From: Clostridium sp. CAG:167
GTDB lineage: Bacteria; Bacillota; Clostridia; Lachnospirales; Lachnospiraceae
Direction of reading: 5' to 3'
Length of the DNA: 24,171 nt
NCBI GenBank assembly: GCA_000433735.1
Contig: HF998352.1
Coordinates: 1 to 24,171 of the forward strand
Shown: piece after piece, positions 14,396-22,729 of the stretch
Layout: each line of letters begins with the position of its first letter
Numbering within the stretch: position 1 is the stretch's first letter
Notes under the pieces: model-generated
Told to the model about the DNA's origin: nothing
What the model saw: the letters and a program-made list of their open reading frames with translations, nothing else
The model's database searches: none
Program-made: the position numbers and the translations under genes

Positions 14396-15165
14396 TGGTT
14401 TCCCCTCTGTCTTACGACTTCAAATGCCAGCACACCGGCTGCCACAGAAGCGTTCAACGAATCAATGTCACCTTTCATCGGGATTGAAGCGATATAATCA
14501 CAATGCTCTTTTACCAGGCGGCTGACGCCATGGCCTTCATTTCCGATCACCAGTCCCAGGGAACCGGTAAGATTCTGGCGGTACATCACTTCTCCATCCA
14601 TATCTGCACAGGCAAACCACATACCGCGCTGTTTAAGTTCCTCCATCGTATTCACAAGGTTTGTCACTTTTGCGACCGGAGTATAGTGGATCGCACCTGC
14701 AGATGCCTTTACCACCGTGGCCGTCAGACCTACAGCCCTTCTCTTAGGGATGATCACACCATGGGCTCCTGCCAGATTGGCCGTTCGGATGATGGCACCC
14801 AGGTTGTGCGGGTCCTCGATTCCATCCAGAAGGAAAATAAAAGGATCTTCCCCTCTTTTTTCCGCCAAAGCAAACATATCCTCGATCTCACTGTAACGGA
14901 ACGCAGAAATCGTGGCGATCACTCCCTGATGATGTCCGGTCTCACTCATCTGGTCCAGTCTTTCTTTCGGCACAAAATCTACCATAGTACCGGCTTTTTT
15001 TGCTTCACGCAGAATAGACATAACCGGACCGTCCTTACATCCTCTCTGCACAAACAAACGCTCGATCAACTGTTCCGCCCGAAAAGCCTCCAGCACGCCA
15101 TGGCGTCCCTCTATGCGGTTTTCATTGTGATTTTCTTCTCTTTTACCGTAATCTTCATTTCCCAT
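14392..15165 (-). CDS. rlmB: 23S rRNA 2'-O-ribose methyltransferase, SpoU/TrmH family
   Basis: A 257-residue SPOUT-class enzyme. The N-terminal substrate-binding domain (about 20-95) begins IEGRHGVLEAFRAE. The C-terminal knotted methyltransferase domain carries the three SpoU motifs: NLGAIIRTANLAGAHGVI, LVIGNEGHGVSRLV, and IPMKGDIDSLNASVAAGVLAFE at the C-terminus. RlmB methylates a guanosine in the 23S peptidyl-transferase region. The start at 15165 is chosen because GGAGG lies 9 nt upstream; it overlaps the end of mrnC by 11 nt. A farther upstream ATG at 15201 would lie deeper inside mrnC. Confidence 0.93.
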   Translation of the reverse strand: MGNEDYGKREENHNENRIEGRHGVLEAFRAEQLIERLFVQRGCKDGPVMSILREAKKAGTMVDFVPKERLDQMSETGHHQGVIATISAFRYSEIEDMFALAEKRGEDPFIFLLDGIEDPHNLGAIIRTANLAGAHGVIIPKRRAVGLTATVVKASAGAIHYTPVAKVTNLVNTMEELKQRGMWFACADMDGEVMYRQNLTGSLGLVIGNEGHGVSRLVKEHCDYIASIPMKGDIDSLNASVAAGVLAFEVVRQRGNQ

Positions 15166-15598
15166 TTCCAACAACCTCCATTCCTGTTTTATCCATGGCA
15201 ATCTGCAGCAGTTTCACTGCCCGTCCACTCTCGCCTTTCAAATATAAGTACCCAAATAACGCCTCCAATCCGGTAGCATTGCGATAGTCATGTATATCTG
15301 CATGTTTTGCCACAGAAGATGTCTTGGCATTGCGTCCGTGACGGTATGCCGCCATTTCATCCTCCGTCAGATCCTCTAGCATAGCCTGCACCAGCATAGA
15401 CTGGGCCCCCGCATTGACAAAGCGGCTAGTTTCCTTATGCAGATTTTTTACCGGTCCGCCCACGCGCTCAATGACCAGCGTACGCATCAGTATCTCAAAC
15501 ACTGCATCCCCCAGATATGCCAGTTTCAGCGGGGCATACTGCCGCAGGTCCACCTCTTTTACAGGAAAAGAGGCATGTATTTCCTCCAATAAATTCAT
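15155..15598 (-). CDS. mrnC: Mini-ribonuclease III
   Basis: A 147-residue RNase III-type catalytic domain without a dsRNA-binding domain. The signature LAYLGDAVFEILMR carries the catalytic Asp31. A later ATGLEALFGYLYLKG supplies the second acidic cluster. MrnC matures the 23S rRNA ends. The start at 15598 follows AAGGAG at 7 nt; a longer frame to 15667 would begin at the promoter's -35 box and is rejected. It heads the mrnC-rlmB-sigH operon. Confidence 0.93.
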   Translation of the reverse strand: MNLLEEIHASFPVKEVDLRQYAPLKLAYLGDAVFEILMRTLVIERVGGPVKNLHKETSRFVNAGAQSMLVQAMLEDLTEDEMAAYRHGRNAKTSSVAKHADIHDYRNATGLEALFGYLYLKGESGRAVKLLQIAMDKTGMEVVGNGK

Positions 15599-15638
15599 GG
15601 ATAATCTCCTTAGCTCCTTTTCAATATATATAAATTTT

Positions 15639-15667
15639 ATTTTAACATTTTTGACAGGAGAGTGCAA
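15639..15667 (-). promoter_or_regulatory. SigA promoter of mrnC-rlmB-sigH
   Basis: On the minus strand TTGCAC (15667-15662), 17 bp and TAAAAT (15644-15639), about 41 bp upstream of the mrnC start. Confidence 0.65.
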
Positions 15668-15681
15668 GGAAGATTGTGGCT

Positions 15682-15884
15682 GGTGATCAATGGGGATTTT
15701 TAGGTTTCCGTGATTTACCAGAAAAGTTTGCGTTTCGTGGGCGCTCCCGCTAATTAAGTGCGTAGCGGTACGGATGCCTATGCTAACGCATATACAGGCA
15801 TCTCATACCGACGCACTTAAAACCCACTTTCCGCAAACTTTTCTGATAAATCACCGGGATACTAAAAGTCCGGCACTGATCACC
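15682..15884. repeat. 203-bp nested hairpin element with terminal inverted repeats
   Basis: The element begins with GGTGATCA (15682-15689) and ends with TGATCACC (15877-15884). Inside, 23-nt arms at 15710-15732 and 15832-15854 match at 22 of 23 positions. Deeper in, TTAAGTGCGT pairs ACGCACTTAA (15754-15763 with 15811-15820), and GATGCCT (15773-15779) pairs AGGCATC. Both flanking promoters point away from it, so it is not the leader of either neighbouring gene. It has no ORF and no plausible transposase. This suggests a MITE-like or otherwise mobile palindromic element. It shares the core AAGTGCRTAGCGG with the RNA element at 7345-7473. Confidence 0.7.
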
Positions 15885-15911
15885 TGTACACAAATTTCTT
15901 GCCCTTACATC

Positions 15912-15940
15912 TTGAAAGATAGCCGTTTTTCATCTACAAT
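15912..15940 (+). promoter_or_regulatory. SigA promoter of the P-type ATPase gene
   Basis: TTGAAA (15912-15917), 17 bp and TACAAT (15935-15940). The predicted start leaves a leader of about 27 nt. Confidence 0.65.
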
Positions 15941-15973
15941 TAGTTTCATTATATAACCCTGGGAGGTGTGCCT

Positions 15974-18133
15974 ATGAATTCATTAAAATCTACGAAACAG
16001 ATTATTTTATCTCATACGCTTACTTATTTTAACTTTTTGAATTTAGCGCTGGCGGGTCTGGTTATTTTGTCCGGCCAGTATAAAAATATGCTTTTTATGG
16101 GGGTGGTGATCGCCAACTCTCTGATCGGAATCGTGCAGGAACTGCGGGTCAAAAAGGTCATTGACAGGCTTTCTGTCATTACTGCCACCAAAGCCCACAG
16201 GCGCACTGGAAACGGACTGGAAGAAATCCCAGTGGAAGAGATCCGTGTGGGGGACGAACTCTACTTTGCTTCCGGTGACCAGATCACAGCAGACTGCTCC
16301 GTTCTCTCTTCTGACGGACTGGAGATCAATGAATCCATGCTTACCGGCGAATCCGTTCCGGTAGTCAAAAAGCCCGGAGACACTCTTTTATCCGGTACTT
16401 TTGTCACAGCCGGCTCCGGCTATGCCACGGCAAGACAGACAGGCTCCGATAACTACGCTTCCAAGCTGGTTGAAAAAGCCCGAACTAAGCGCCGTGCGAC
16501 TTCCGAAATGCAAAATACAATCAATCGCATTATCCGCCTGGTAAGTTACGCCATCCTTCCTATCGGGATTGCCCTGTTCTGCATCCAGTATTATCACTCT
16601 GGCAGCACCCTTTCTGCCGCCCTGGTGGGCACCGTAGCCGGTGTTCTTGGCATGATCCCGGAAGGACTGGTTCTTCTTACCAGCGTCTCTTTCATCCTCG
16701 GCGTGGGACGCCTGGCCCGGAAAAAAGCTCTGGTACAGGAGATGGAATCCATTGAAGCACTGGCCCGTGTCAATGTCCTCTGTCTGGACAAGACCGGCAC
16801 CATCACAACCGGAAATCTCACTGTAGAAGAAGTTCTCCCCCTGACGCCTTACGCAGATGAATCGGTGGAAAATCTTCTGGGTGCCCTGGTGTATGCCTTT
16901 GATGAAACCAATGCCACCTCCCAGGCTCTCCGGCGTTATTTTGCCCCGAATCCTTCTTATGGGATCCTGGAAAAAATCCCCTTTAGTTCTGCCCGCAAAT
17001 TCATGGGCGTGTCCATGGAAGATGCCGGCTGTTTTGTACTGGGTGCACCGGATTTTCTCAGTCATGATCTCACTCTCCTGCGCAAAACAGAAGACTATGG
17101 CGCCAAAGGATATCGTGTCCTTTTACTGGCATCCTGCGACGAACTGGCGTCTAACGCCCAAAACCTTACCGGGGTAAAGCCTTACGCCCTTCTTTTACTG
17201 TCCGATGAGATCAAAAGCGATGCCAAAGACACCTTCGCCTTCTTTGAATCCCAGGGAGTAGCCGTAAAAATACTTTCCGGCGATAACGCCGCTACTGCCT
17301 CCACCATCGGCCAGCGGGCCGGCATTCAGGGAGCCGAACACTATGTAGATGCCACCACTCTGCCGGACGATTACCACGAACTGGTGTCCGTGGTACCAAA
17401 TTACACCGTCTTTGGCCGGGTATCACCAGAAAAAAAGAACGCCATTATAAAGGCGTTCCAGGAAAACGATAACATTGTAGGTATGGTAGGGGACGGTGTC
17501 AATGATGTTCTGGCTCTCAAAGATGCCGACTGCGGTATCGCCATGGCAAAAGGAGCAGATGCCGCCCGTCAGGCCGCCCACATTGTATTGATGGACTCCG
17601 AATTTTCTTCCATGAAAAACATTGTGAAAGAAGGCCGCACCATCATTGCCAACATCGAACGGGTCAGTGCCCTGTATCTTACAAAGACATTGTACTCCGT
17701 GCTGTTGTGTCTGCTCTTTACCTGTCTGGGCCGCAAATACCCATTCATTCCTATCCAGCTGACGCTGATCGGTGCTGTCGCCATTGGTATCCCAAGTTTT
17801 GTTCTGACACTGGAACAAAACAACAAAGTAACCACCGGCAGCTTTTCCAGACATGTTCTGCGCATCTCGCTGCCTGCTGCCGTTATCCTTACTGCCTCAC
17901 TGCTGTGTGTGCAGTTTTTGTCCGGTCCTCTGGGATTATCCTCTGCCGCCAGGCAAACCTGCAACCTTTTGCTGGGCGGTATCGTCAGCCTGGGCGTGGT
18001 GCTGGTCGTCTGCCGTCCATTAAAAAAACGGCATCTTGTTTTGTTCGTCCTTTTATGCACCATCTTTGTTGCAGCCATTTTGATCATGCCTGAGTTTTTC
18101 GGTATCCTTCCGTTGAAGGCTCTTTTCAGGTAA
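15974..18133 (+). CDS. P-type cation-transporting ATPase (CtpE-like)
   Basis: A 719-residue membrane pump. Two helices lie near the N-terminus (about 15-56), followed by the actuator domain with TGES (124-127). The ion-site helix region contains PEGL (229-232). The phosphorylation motif CLDKTGT has Asp272, the nucleotide-binding domain includes KGYRVLLLA, and the hinge is GDGVND (506-511). The C-terminal third has about six helices. No heavy-metal CxxC domain is present. The sequence resembles CtpE-type or calcium/magnesium-type pumps, but the ion cannot be assigned. GGGAGG precedes the ATG. The N-terminus lacks much of the cytosolic leader usual in this class, yet the promoter position supports this start. 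Its end overlaps the convergent GNAT gene by 8 nt. Confidence 0.92.
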   Translation: MNSLKSTKQIILSHTLTYFNFLNLALAGLVILSGQYKNMLFMGVVIANSLIGIVQELRVKKVIDRLSVITATKAHRRTGNGLEEIPVEEIRVGDELYFASGDQITADCSVLSSDGLEINESMLTGESVPVVKKPGDTLLSGTFVTAGSGYATARQTGSDNYASKLVEKARTKRRATSEMQNTINRIIRLVSYAILPIGIALFCIQYYHSGSTLSAALVGTVAGVLGMIPEGLVLLTSVSFILGVGRLARKKALVQEMESIEALARVNVLCLDKTGTITTGNLTVEEVLPLTPYADESVENLLGALVYAFDETNATSQALRRYFAPNPSYGILEKIPFSSARKFMGVSMEDAGCFVLGAPDFLSHDLTLLRKTEDYGAKGYRVLLLASCDELASNAQNLTGVKPYALLLLSDEIKSDAKDTFAFFESQGVAVKILSGDNAATASTIGQRAGIQGAEHYVDATTLPDDYHELVSVVPNYTVFGRVSPEKKNAIIKAFQENDNIVGMVGDGVNDVLALKDADCGIAMAKGADAARQAAHIVLMDSEFSSMKNIVKEGRTIIANIERVSALYLTKTLYSVLLCLLFTCLGRKYPFIPIQLTLIGAVAIGIPSFVLTLEQNNKVTTGSFSRHVLRISLPAAVILTASLLCVQFLSGPLGLSSAARQTCNLLLGGIVSLGVVLVVCRPLKKRHLVLFVLLCTIFVAAILIMPEFFGILPLKALFR

Positions 18134-18986
18134 TATCATTAATATAACAAAGCAACGGTTCAAAGGTCTGATGACTGGTGTATCGCGCCATAATATATGG
18201 TTTCTTCTGCAAAACACGGTTTACGCCTTTCCCCTCCAGCTCGTCCAAAAAATAACTGTCATCCACTACCACATAAGGAGTATCAAGCCGCCTTACTATG
18301 GCCTCCAGTACTTCCTTGCCAAACTGGCGGCTGCACACCAGCTCCGTGATCTGGTGCTGGTTTTCCTCCCGGATCACATTAACTGTGGCCACAATACTTC
18401 CCTTTCTTTTTACTACATAAATCTCCCCCTCCAACGCCTTCAGTTCTTTATTGACAGCCTCCATATAAGGAAGACTGTGATGCATATAAATATCAAACTC
18501 TTCGTTTCGAAGCATCGCTTCCACAAAAAAACAAACATTTTCCTTTTCTTTTTGCTCCAGACGCCCCCAGTTCATAACCTGAAACTCCCTTACATCCCAT
18601 TCTTCATCAGCTTCATAATAGGTTGTCTCCCGCCAATAAGTAGGAATAAATCCAAGACTGTCGTATACCGCCGGATTTTCCGGGCACAAAAACACCCAGT
18701 CAATGCCCCGCTCATGTTCCATTTCTATCGCCTGCTTCATCAGATGCGCCATGCGCCCCTGTCTCCGGTACTTTTCCTCTGTAGCCACGCCTACAATGTA
18801 TTCCGCCGTCATTAGTTTTCCACGAAAACATATTTCATAAGGGGTAAAAAACATCATAGATGCCAATTCCACCCCCTCATAGTCAGTATAAAGCCTGCTG
18901 GCCGGGGCCTTTTGGGCAAAATAATAATCCATATACCGTTTTGTGTCCCCGAAGGCACGGTGCCACAATGATTTTACTTCCTGCAT
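18126..18986 (-). CDS. GNAT-family N-acetyltransferase
   Basis: A 286-residue protein. The N-terminal GNAT domain shows motif A, VGVATEEKYRRQGRMAHLM (about 65-83), with the R-x-x-G-R-like pyrophosphate loop RRQGRM. It is followed by VYDSLGFIPTYW at about 107-118. The C-terminal half (about 140-286) resembles a second, degenerate acetyltransferase-like or sterol-carrier-type domain, as in Eis-like proteins. The substrate is unknown. It starts 15 bp after ispF, so the two are probably cotranscribed. The stop lies within the 3' end of the ATPase gene on the other strand. Confidence 0.85.
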   Translation of the reverse strand: MQEVKSLWHRAFGDTKRYMDYYFAQKAPASRLYTDYEGVELASMMFFTPYEICFRGKLMTAEYIVGVATEEKYRRQGRMAHLMKQAIEMEHERGIDWVFLCPENPAVYDSLGFIPTYWRETTYYEADEEWDVREFQVMNWGRLEQKEKENVCFFVEAMLRNEEFDIYMHHSLPYMEAVNKELKALEGEIYVVKRKGSIVATVNVIREENQHQITELVCSRQFGKEVLEAIVRRLDTPYVVVDDSYFLDELEGKGVNRVLQKKPYIMARYTSHQTFEPLLCYINDIT

Positions 18987-19001
18987 CGTTTTTCATTCCT
19001 T

Positions 19002-19469
19002 TTACTGTAATAAACAGATTGCCTGGGCAGAAATTCCCTCTTCACTACCTGTAAATCCAAGCCCCTCTTCTGTGGTAGCTTTTACATTGATCTGATCTAA
19101 CTCAATTCCCAGCGCCTCTTTAATATTTCTCCGCATTGTATCAATGTGAGGCCGCATTTTCGGACGCTGAGCGATAATCGTAGCATCAATGTTTTCAATG
19201 CTGTATCCCGCTTCCCGGATCAACCTTCCTACATGTTCCAGTAGTTTCACACTATCTGCGCCCTTATAAGCCGGGTCCGTATCCGGGAAATGCTTTCCAA
19301 TGTCTCCCAGCGCCGCTGCTCCTAACAGTGCATCCATAATACTGTGGAGCAGAACATCCGCATCTGAATGTCCCAAAAGCCCCAGTTCATGGGGAATTTT
19401 CACACCTCCCAGGATCAAATCTCTGTTCGGTACTAATTTGTGTACATCGTATCCCATTCCAATTCTCAT
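19002..19469 (-). CDS. ispF: 2-C-methyl-D-erythritol 2,4-cyclodiphosphate synthase
   Basis: A 155-residue enzyme of the MEP isoprenoid pathway, which cyclises CDP-ME 2-phosphate. GMGYDVHKL gives the metal ligands Asp8 and His10; LLGHSDADVLLHSIMDALLGAA gives His42 and the active-site loop, followed by GDIGKHFPDTDP. The C-terminal KATTEEGLGFTGSEEGI is diagnostic. The start at 19469 has AGGAGG upstream; a longer frame to 19514 would start inside the tRNA terminator. No separate promoter is visible, so it may depend on readthrough from the upstream tRNA transcript. Confidence 0.97.
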   Translation of the reverse strand: MRIGMGYDVHKLVPNRDLILGGVKIPHELGLLGHSDADVLLHSIMDALLGAAALGDIGKHFPDTDPAYKGADSVKLLEHVGRLIREAGYSIENIDATIIAQRPKMRPHIDTMRRNIKEALGIELDQINVKATTEEGLGFTGSEEGISAQAICLLQ

Positions 19470-19496
19470 TATCCTTCCTCCTGTTCTTAATGTTAC

Positions 19497-19528
19497 AAAA
19501 AAGACGCCCCACAATAAAGTGAGACGCC
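19497..19528 (-). terminator. Terminator of the tRNA-Val/tRNA-Met unit
   Basis: On the minus strand GGCGTCTCAC (19528-19519) pairs GTGGGGCGTC (19512-19503), with three G-U wobbles and a 6-nt loop, then T6. Confidence 0.75.
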
Positions 19529-19539
19529 TAAATACTCAG

Positions 19540-19613
19540 TAGCGGGAACTGGATTCGAACCAGCGACACCACGGGTATGAACCGTGTGCTCTTGCCAACT
19601 GAGCTATCCCGCC
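19540..19613 (-). tRNA. tRNA-Met (elongator, anticodon CAU)
   Basis: A 74-nt cloverleaf. The acceptor GGCGGGA pairs TCCCGCT with a G-U first pair, and the anticodon loop TTCATAC has CAT. The T-arm is GCTGGTTCGAATCCAGT. The first base pair and body match elongator tRNA-Met rather than initiator tRNA. A lysidine-modified tRNA-Ile is a less likely alternative. Confidence 0.9.
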
Positions 19614-19677
19614 ATCTATAATGTCAAGAACAAGTCCTGACATATTATAATAAGCAATTCGAAAGGAATTACTTGAA

Positions 19678-19750
19678 TGGGACCTACAGGGCTCGAACCT
19701 GTGACCCTCTGCTTGTAAGGCAGATGCTCTCCCAGCTGAGCTAAGATCCC
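19678..19750 (-). tRNA. tRNA-Val (anticodon UAC)
   Basis: A 73-nt cloverleaf. GGGATCT pairs AGGTCCC with one wobble, the anticodon loop CTTACAA has TAC, and the T-arm is ACAGGTTCGAGCCCTGT. The discriminator is A. It lies upstream of tRNA-Met on the same strand, 64 bp apart, with a small hairpin (ATGTCA/TGACAT) between them. Confidence 0.95.
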
Positions 19751-19775
19751 ATGTCCTAATCAAAGCGACTTCTTT

Positions 19776-19803
19776 ATTATAGCAGAATATTTAAAATTGT
19801 CAA
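19776..19803 (-). promoter_or_regulatory. SigA promoter of tRNA-Val and tRNA-Met
   Basis: On the minus strand TTGACA (19803-19798), 16 bp and TATAAT (19781-19776), 26 bp upstream of tRNA-Val. Confidence 0.8.
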
Positions 19804-19834
19804 CAACATTTTTTACTTTTTTTCATTTTTTTAG

Positions 19835-19863
19835 TTGACGCTGTATGACATTTCTTATACAAT
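19835..19863 (+). promoter_or_regulatory. SigA promoter of the small multidrug-export gene
   Basis: TTGACG (19835-19840), 17 bp and TACAAT (19858-19863), about 43 bp upstream of the start codon. Confidence 0.7.
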
Positions 19864-19906
19864 GAGAAAAGACGCTATTCATAACATCATTAAGGGAGAT
19901 TAAAAC

Positions 19907-20383
19907 ATGCTTATAAAATATCTTATTATCTTTTTTGTTTCCATGGTTCCTATTGTTGAACTCCGTGGTGCCATTCCCATTGCAGTAGGCTGGGGATTAG
20001 ATCTTCTGCCTTCCTACATCATCAGCGTGCTCGGTAATATGGTTCCCGTTCCGTTTATTTACCTGTTCGCCCGCAAGATCCTTGTATGGGGTGCTGACCA
20101 GCCTTATATTGGCAAGTTCTTCAACTGGTGCCTGGACAAAGGCGAAAGGGGCGGTCAGAAGCTGCAGGAAACCGCAGGCCGCGGCCTTTTTGTCGCTCTG
20201 CTTCTGTTCGTAGGTATTCCACTTCCCGGAACCGGAGCCTGGACCGGTATCCTGGCTGCCAGTTTTCTTGATATGAAATTCAAGCCGGCAGTCCTTGCCT
20301 GCATGGGCGGCGTGCTTTTGGCCGGCATCATCATGGGACTGATCAGTACCGGCGTATTCAGCGCCCTGGCTGCTCTGTTTTAA
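19907..20383 (+). CDS. Small multidrug-export family membrane protein
   Basis: A 158-residue membrane protein of the Sm_multidrug_ex family. It has four to five hydrophobic segments (about 4-24, 33-55, 92-115, 125-155). The family patterns VPIVELRGAIPIAVGWG near the N-terminus and FVGIPLPGTGAWTG in the centre are present. The latter resembles the re-entrant motifs of DedA-like proteins. The family name derives from early studies, and the real substrate is unknown. GGGAG precedes the start. Its stop lies 1 bp from the stop of the convergent phosphodiesterase gene. Confidence 0.88.
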   Translation: MLIKYLIIFFVSMVPIVELRGAIPIAVGWGLDLLPSYIISVLGNMVPVPFIYLFARKILVWGADQPYIGKFFNWCLDKGERGGQKLQETAGRGLFVALLLFVGIPLPGTGAWTGILAASFLDMKFKPAVLACMGGVLLAGIIMGLISTGVFSALAALF

Positions 20384-20384
20384 C

Positions 20385-20900
20385 TTAATAACAAAGGATT
20401 GGCTGGTCATCTGCCGCACGGCGGATCTCCAGCTTTAATTTTCCCCCGTCAATCTCCATCCAGCCATAGGTAGGCTGATGGTCACTTTGTCGGGGTTTTG
20501 CTATACTTCCCGGATTCACCACGATCATGTCGCTGCTGCACTCCAAAAACGGCACATGAGTGTGTCCAAAGATCACCATATCCGCATCCATCTCTTTTGC
20601 CATGTATTTCAAGAGATCTACATTACCATGGTTCAGATATCTGTGTCCATGGCAGATAGCGATCTTTTTCCCACCAAAAGGAACACACAATTTCTCTGGC
20701 AGCATCCCCGTCCGGAACACATCACAGTTCCCCCGCACGATGCACACCTGTCCCGGTATGGCATTGCGCAGTCTGTCTTCTTCTCCCTCAATATCTCCCG
20801 CATGAAAAACCGCATCAATTCCTTTGTATCTTTCTATCACTTTCAACGCCTCATAAATGTTTCCGTGAGAATCGCTGAAGATCAATGCCTGTTTCTTCAT
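20385..20900 (-). CDS. YfcE/MJ0936-family metallophosphodiesterase
   Basis: A 171-residue calcineurin-like hydrolase. All metal-site motifs are present: Asp10-x-His12 (SDSHGN), Asp36 in GDIEG, Asn58 in GNCD, His84/His86 (CHGHRY) and His113-x-His115 (FGHTH). These enzymes hydrolyse small phosphodiesters in vitro; physiological substrates are mostly unknown. Its ATG overlaps the rdgB stop in an ATGA arrangement, and the pair is a common gene order in Firmicutes. Confidence 0.93.
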   Translation of the reverse strand: MKKQALIFSDSHGNIYEALKVIERYKGIDAVFHAGDIEGEEDRLRNAIPGQVCIVRGNCDVFRTGMLPEKLCVPFGGKKIAICHGHRYLNHGNVDLLKYMAKEMDADMVIFGHTHVPFLECSSDMIVVNPGSIAKPRQSDHQPTYGWMEIDGGKLKLEIRRAADDQPILCY

Positions 20901-21499
20901 ACAGTCCCTCTTTTCTTCAAAATCTCTACCATCTTGGCAATGGCAAGACCTCTGTGGCTGATCTTATTTTTCTCTTCCGGCTCCAGTTCTCCGGTGGTGC
21001 ATCCTCTCTCCGGCAGATAAAAAATAGGATCGTAGCCAAATCCGTTTTCTCCTGCCGGCTCATGTGCCAGTCTGCCTTCGATCACTCCTTTTGCCGTGTC
21101 AACGGTGCCGTCCGGATAAGCACAGGCGATCACGCACACAAACCGCGCCCCCCTTTTTTCATCCGGCACACCCTCACAACGACGGATCAATTCCGCATTT
21201 TTAACGGAATATGGCGTGTCCTCTCCCATATAGCGGGCGGAATAAATTCCCGGTTCGCCATTCAAGGCGTCCACTTCAAAACCGGAATCGTCTGCCAGGA
21301 CCATTTCCCCTGTCACTTCCATCACCGCTTTCGCCTTGATGACAGCATTTTCCTCAAAACTGGTGCCATTTTCCTCGATATCAATATCCACGCCAATATC
21401 TTTCATGGAAAGGATCTCGTACTCATCCCCCAGCATCTGCTTAAATTCATTTACTTTTCCCTGGTTTCCCGTTGCAAAAATCAATCGTGTCTTACTCAT
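20897..21499 (-). CDS. rdgB: XTP/dITP pyrophosphatase (Ham1/RdgB)
   Basis: A 200-residue house-cleaning NTPase that hydrolyses non-canonical purine triphosphates such as dITP and XTP. The N-terminal FATGNQGKVNEF is the nucleotide-binding signature. LADDSGFEVDALNGEPGIYSARY gives the catalytic Asp pair, GFGYDPIF follows, and SHRGLAIAKM sits near the C-terminus. AAGGAACGGGAAC precedes the start, which overlaps the end of the methyltransferase gene by 8 nt. It is the middle gene of a three-gene operon. Confidence 0.96.
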   Translation of the reverse strand: MSKTRLIFATGNQGKVNEFKQMLGDEYEILSMKDIGVDIDIEENGTSFEENAVIKAKAVMEVTGEMVLADDSGFEVDALNGEPGIYSARYMGEDTPYSVKNAELIRRCEGVPDEKRGARFVCVIACAYPDGTVDTAKGVIEGRLAHEPAGENGFGYDPIFYLPERGCTTGELEPEEKNKISHRGLAIAKMVEILKKRGTV

Positions 21500-22667
21500 G
21501 TTCCCGTTCCTTTCTTCTAGGAGGTTTTTCTCCCATGTACTGATACAAATATGTTTTCAACATTCCATTATAAATTTTCCGGTTCTTGGTTGCTTTTTTT
21601 CGGTCGCCGCCTGCCGCAATAGCCTTTTGCGCCTCCTCGTATCCACTGAGAAGGAAAAAGGACCATGTATTGTTCTCGGACATAACCTGTCCTATCGTTT
21701 TGTACAAAGAAAACATTTCCTCTTTCGTGGACAAACGCTCGCCATAAGGCGGATTGCTGATAACAAATCCATATTTTTTCGGCGTACTGAAATTCTTTAC
21801 ATCTCTCTGCTGGAAGTGTATATAAGAATCCACACCTGCCAATTCCGCATTGGCTCTGGCCATCCGGAGCACCTCTTCACTGATGTCATATCCCTGGATA
21901 TGGATGTCCACATCCGTACGGATCCGCTCCTGGGCTTCCTCCACCGCCTCATACCAGTGTTTCTTCGGCACCAGATTGCTCCAGTTTTCTGCCACAAACT
22001 CCCTGTTCATACCAGGTGCCATATCCAGTGCGATCATGGCCGCCTCAATGGGGATCGTACCACTGCCGCAGAAAGGATCCACAAGCACCCGGTCCGGGCG
22101 CCATGGCGACAAAAGGATCATAGCCGCCGCCAGCGTCTCTGTAACCGGTGCTGGTGCTGTAAACTTACGGTATCCTCTTTTGTGGAGAGATTCTCCTGTG
22201 GTGTCAATACCTACCGTAACCACATCTTTTACAATGCTGATACGAAGCGCATAAGAGGCCCCGGTCTCTTCAAACCAGGAGCAATTATAGGTTTTCTTCA
22301 TACGCTCTACCATGGCTTTTTTCACAATACGCTGTATGTCCGACGGGCTGAACAGCTTACTGCTGACAGAATTTGCCTTTGTCACCCAGAATTTGCCATC
22401 CTTCGGAATATATTCCTCCCAGGGAATGGCTTTGATATTCTCAAACAACTCATCAAATGTAGTCGCCTTAAACTGCGCCACCTTCAGCAAAATACGCTCT
22501 GTCGTACGCAAAAAAAGGTTTGCACGGGCAATGGCCTCTGCATCCCCTTCAAACGTCACTTTCCCATTGTCCACATTAGTGATCTCATATCCCAGATCCA
22601 GGATCTCTCTCTTCAACACCGCCTCCATGCCAAAATGGCAGGGCGCGATCAGTTCAAATCGTCTCAT
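21492..22667 (-). CDS. THUMP-domain RNA N-methyltransferase (RlmL/YpsC-like)
   Basis: A 391-residue class I SAM-dependent methyltransferase. An N-terminal ferredoxin-like/THUMP region (about 1-160) binds RNA. The catalytic domain has DPFCGSGTIPIEAA (Asp197 onward) for SAM binding and NPPYGERL (Asn305 onward), the N-adenine or N-guanine methylation motif. It resembles YpsC and the N-terminal half of RlmL, which act on 23S rRNA G2445; the exact target is inferred. The second RlmK half of the E. coli fusion is absent, as is usual in Firmicutes. GAGG precedes the ATG. Confidence 0.92.
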   Translation of the reverse strand: MRRFELIAPCHFGMEAVLKREILDLGYEITNVDNGKVTFEGDAEAIARANLFLRTTERILLKVAQFKATTFDELFENIKAIPWEEYIPKDGKFWVTKANSVSSKLFSPSDIQRIVKKAMVERMKKTYNCSWFEETGASYALRISIVKDVVTVGIDTTGESLHKRGYRKFTAPAPVTETLAAAMILLSPWRPDRVLVDPFCGSGTIPIEAAMIALDMAPGMNREFVAENWSNLVPKKHWYEAVEEAQERIRTDVDIHIQGYDISEEVLRMARANAELAGVDSYIHFQQRDVKNFSTPKKYGFVISNPPYGERLSTKEEMFSLYKTIGQVMSENNTWSFFLLSGYEEAQKAIAAGGDRKKATKNRKIYNGMLKTYLYQYMGEKPPRRKEREHE

Positions 22668-22699
22668 AATTACCTCAACCTTCGTATTTTCTAGGATAT

Positions 22700-22729
22700 A
22701 TTATAAAATAGCCCCTTCCTATCCGTCAA
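22700..22729 (-). promoter_or_regulatory. SigA promoter of the methyltransferase-rdgB-phosphodiesterase operon
   Basis: On the minus strand TTGACG (22729-22724), 18 bp and TATAAT (22705-22700). The -35 lies inside the last codons of the rhodanese gene. Confidence 0.7.

Noticed and set aside
15682..15884. Metal-sensing riboswitch for the P-type ATPase
   Set aside because: The folded element lies upstream of the ATPase promoter at 15912-15940, so it is not in the transcript leader.
19536..19763. 75-codon minus-strand ORF
   Set aside because: It is the translation of the tRNA-Val and tRNA-Met genes.
21336..22694. Long plus-strand ORF of 452 codons
   Set aside because: It lies antisense to the methyltransferase and rdgB genes, has no domain or ribosome binding site, and has a His/Arg/Cys-rich shadow composition.
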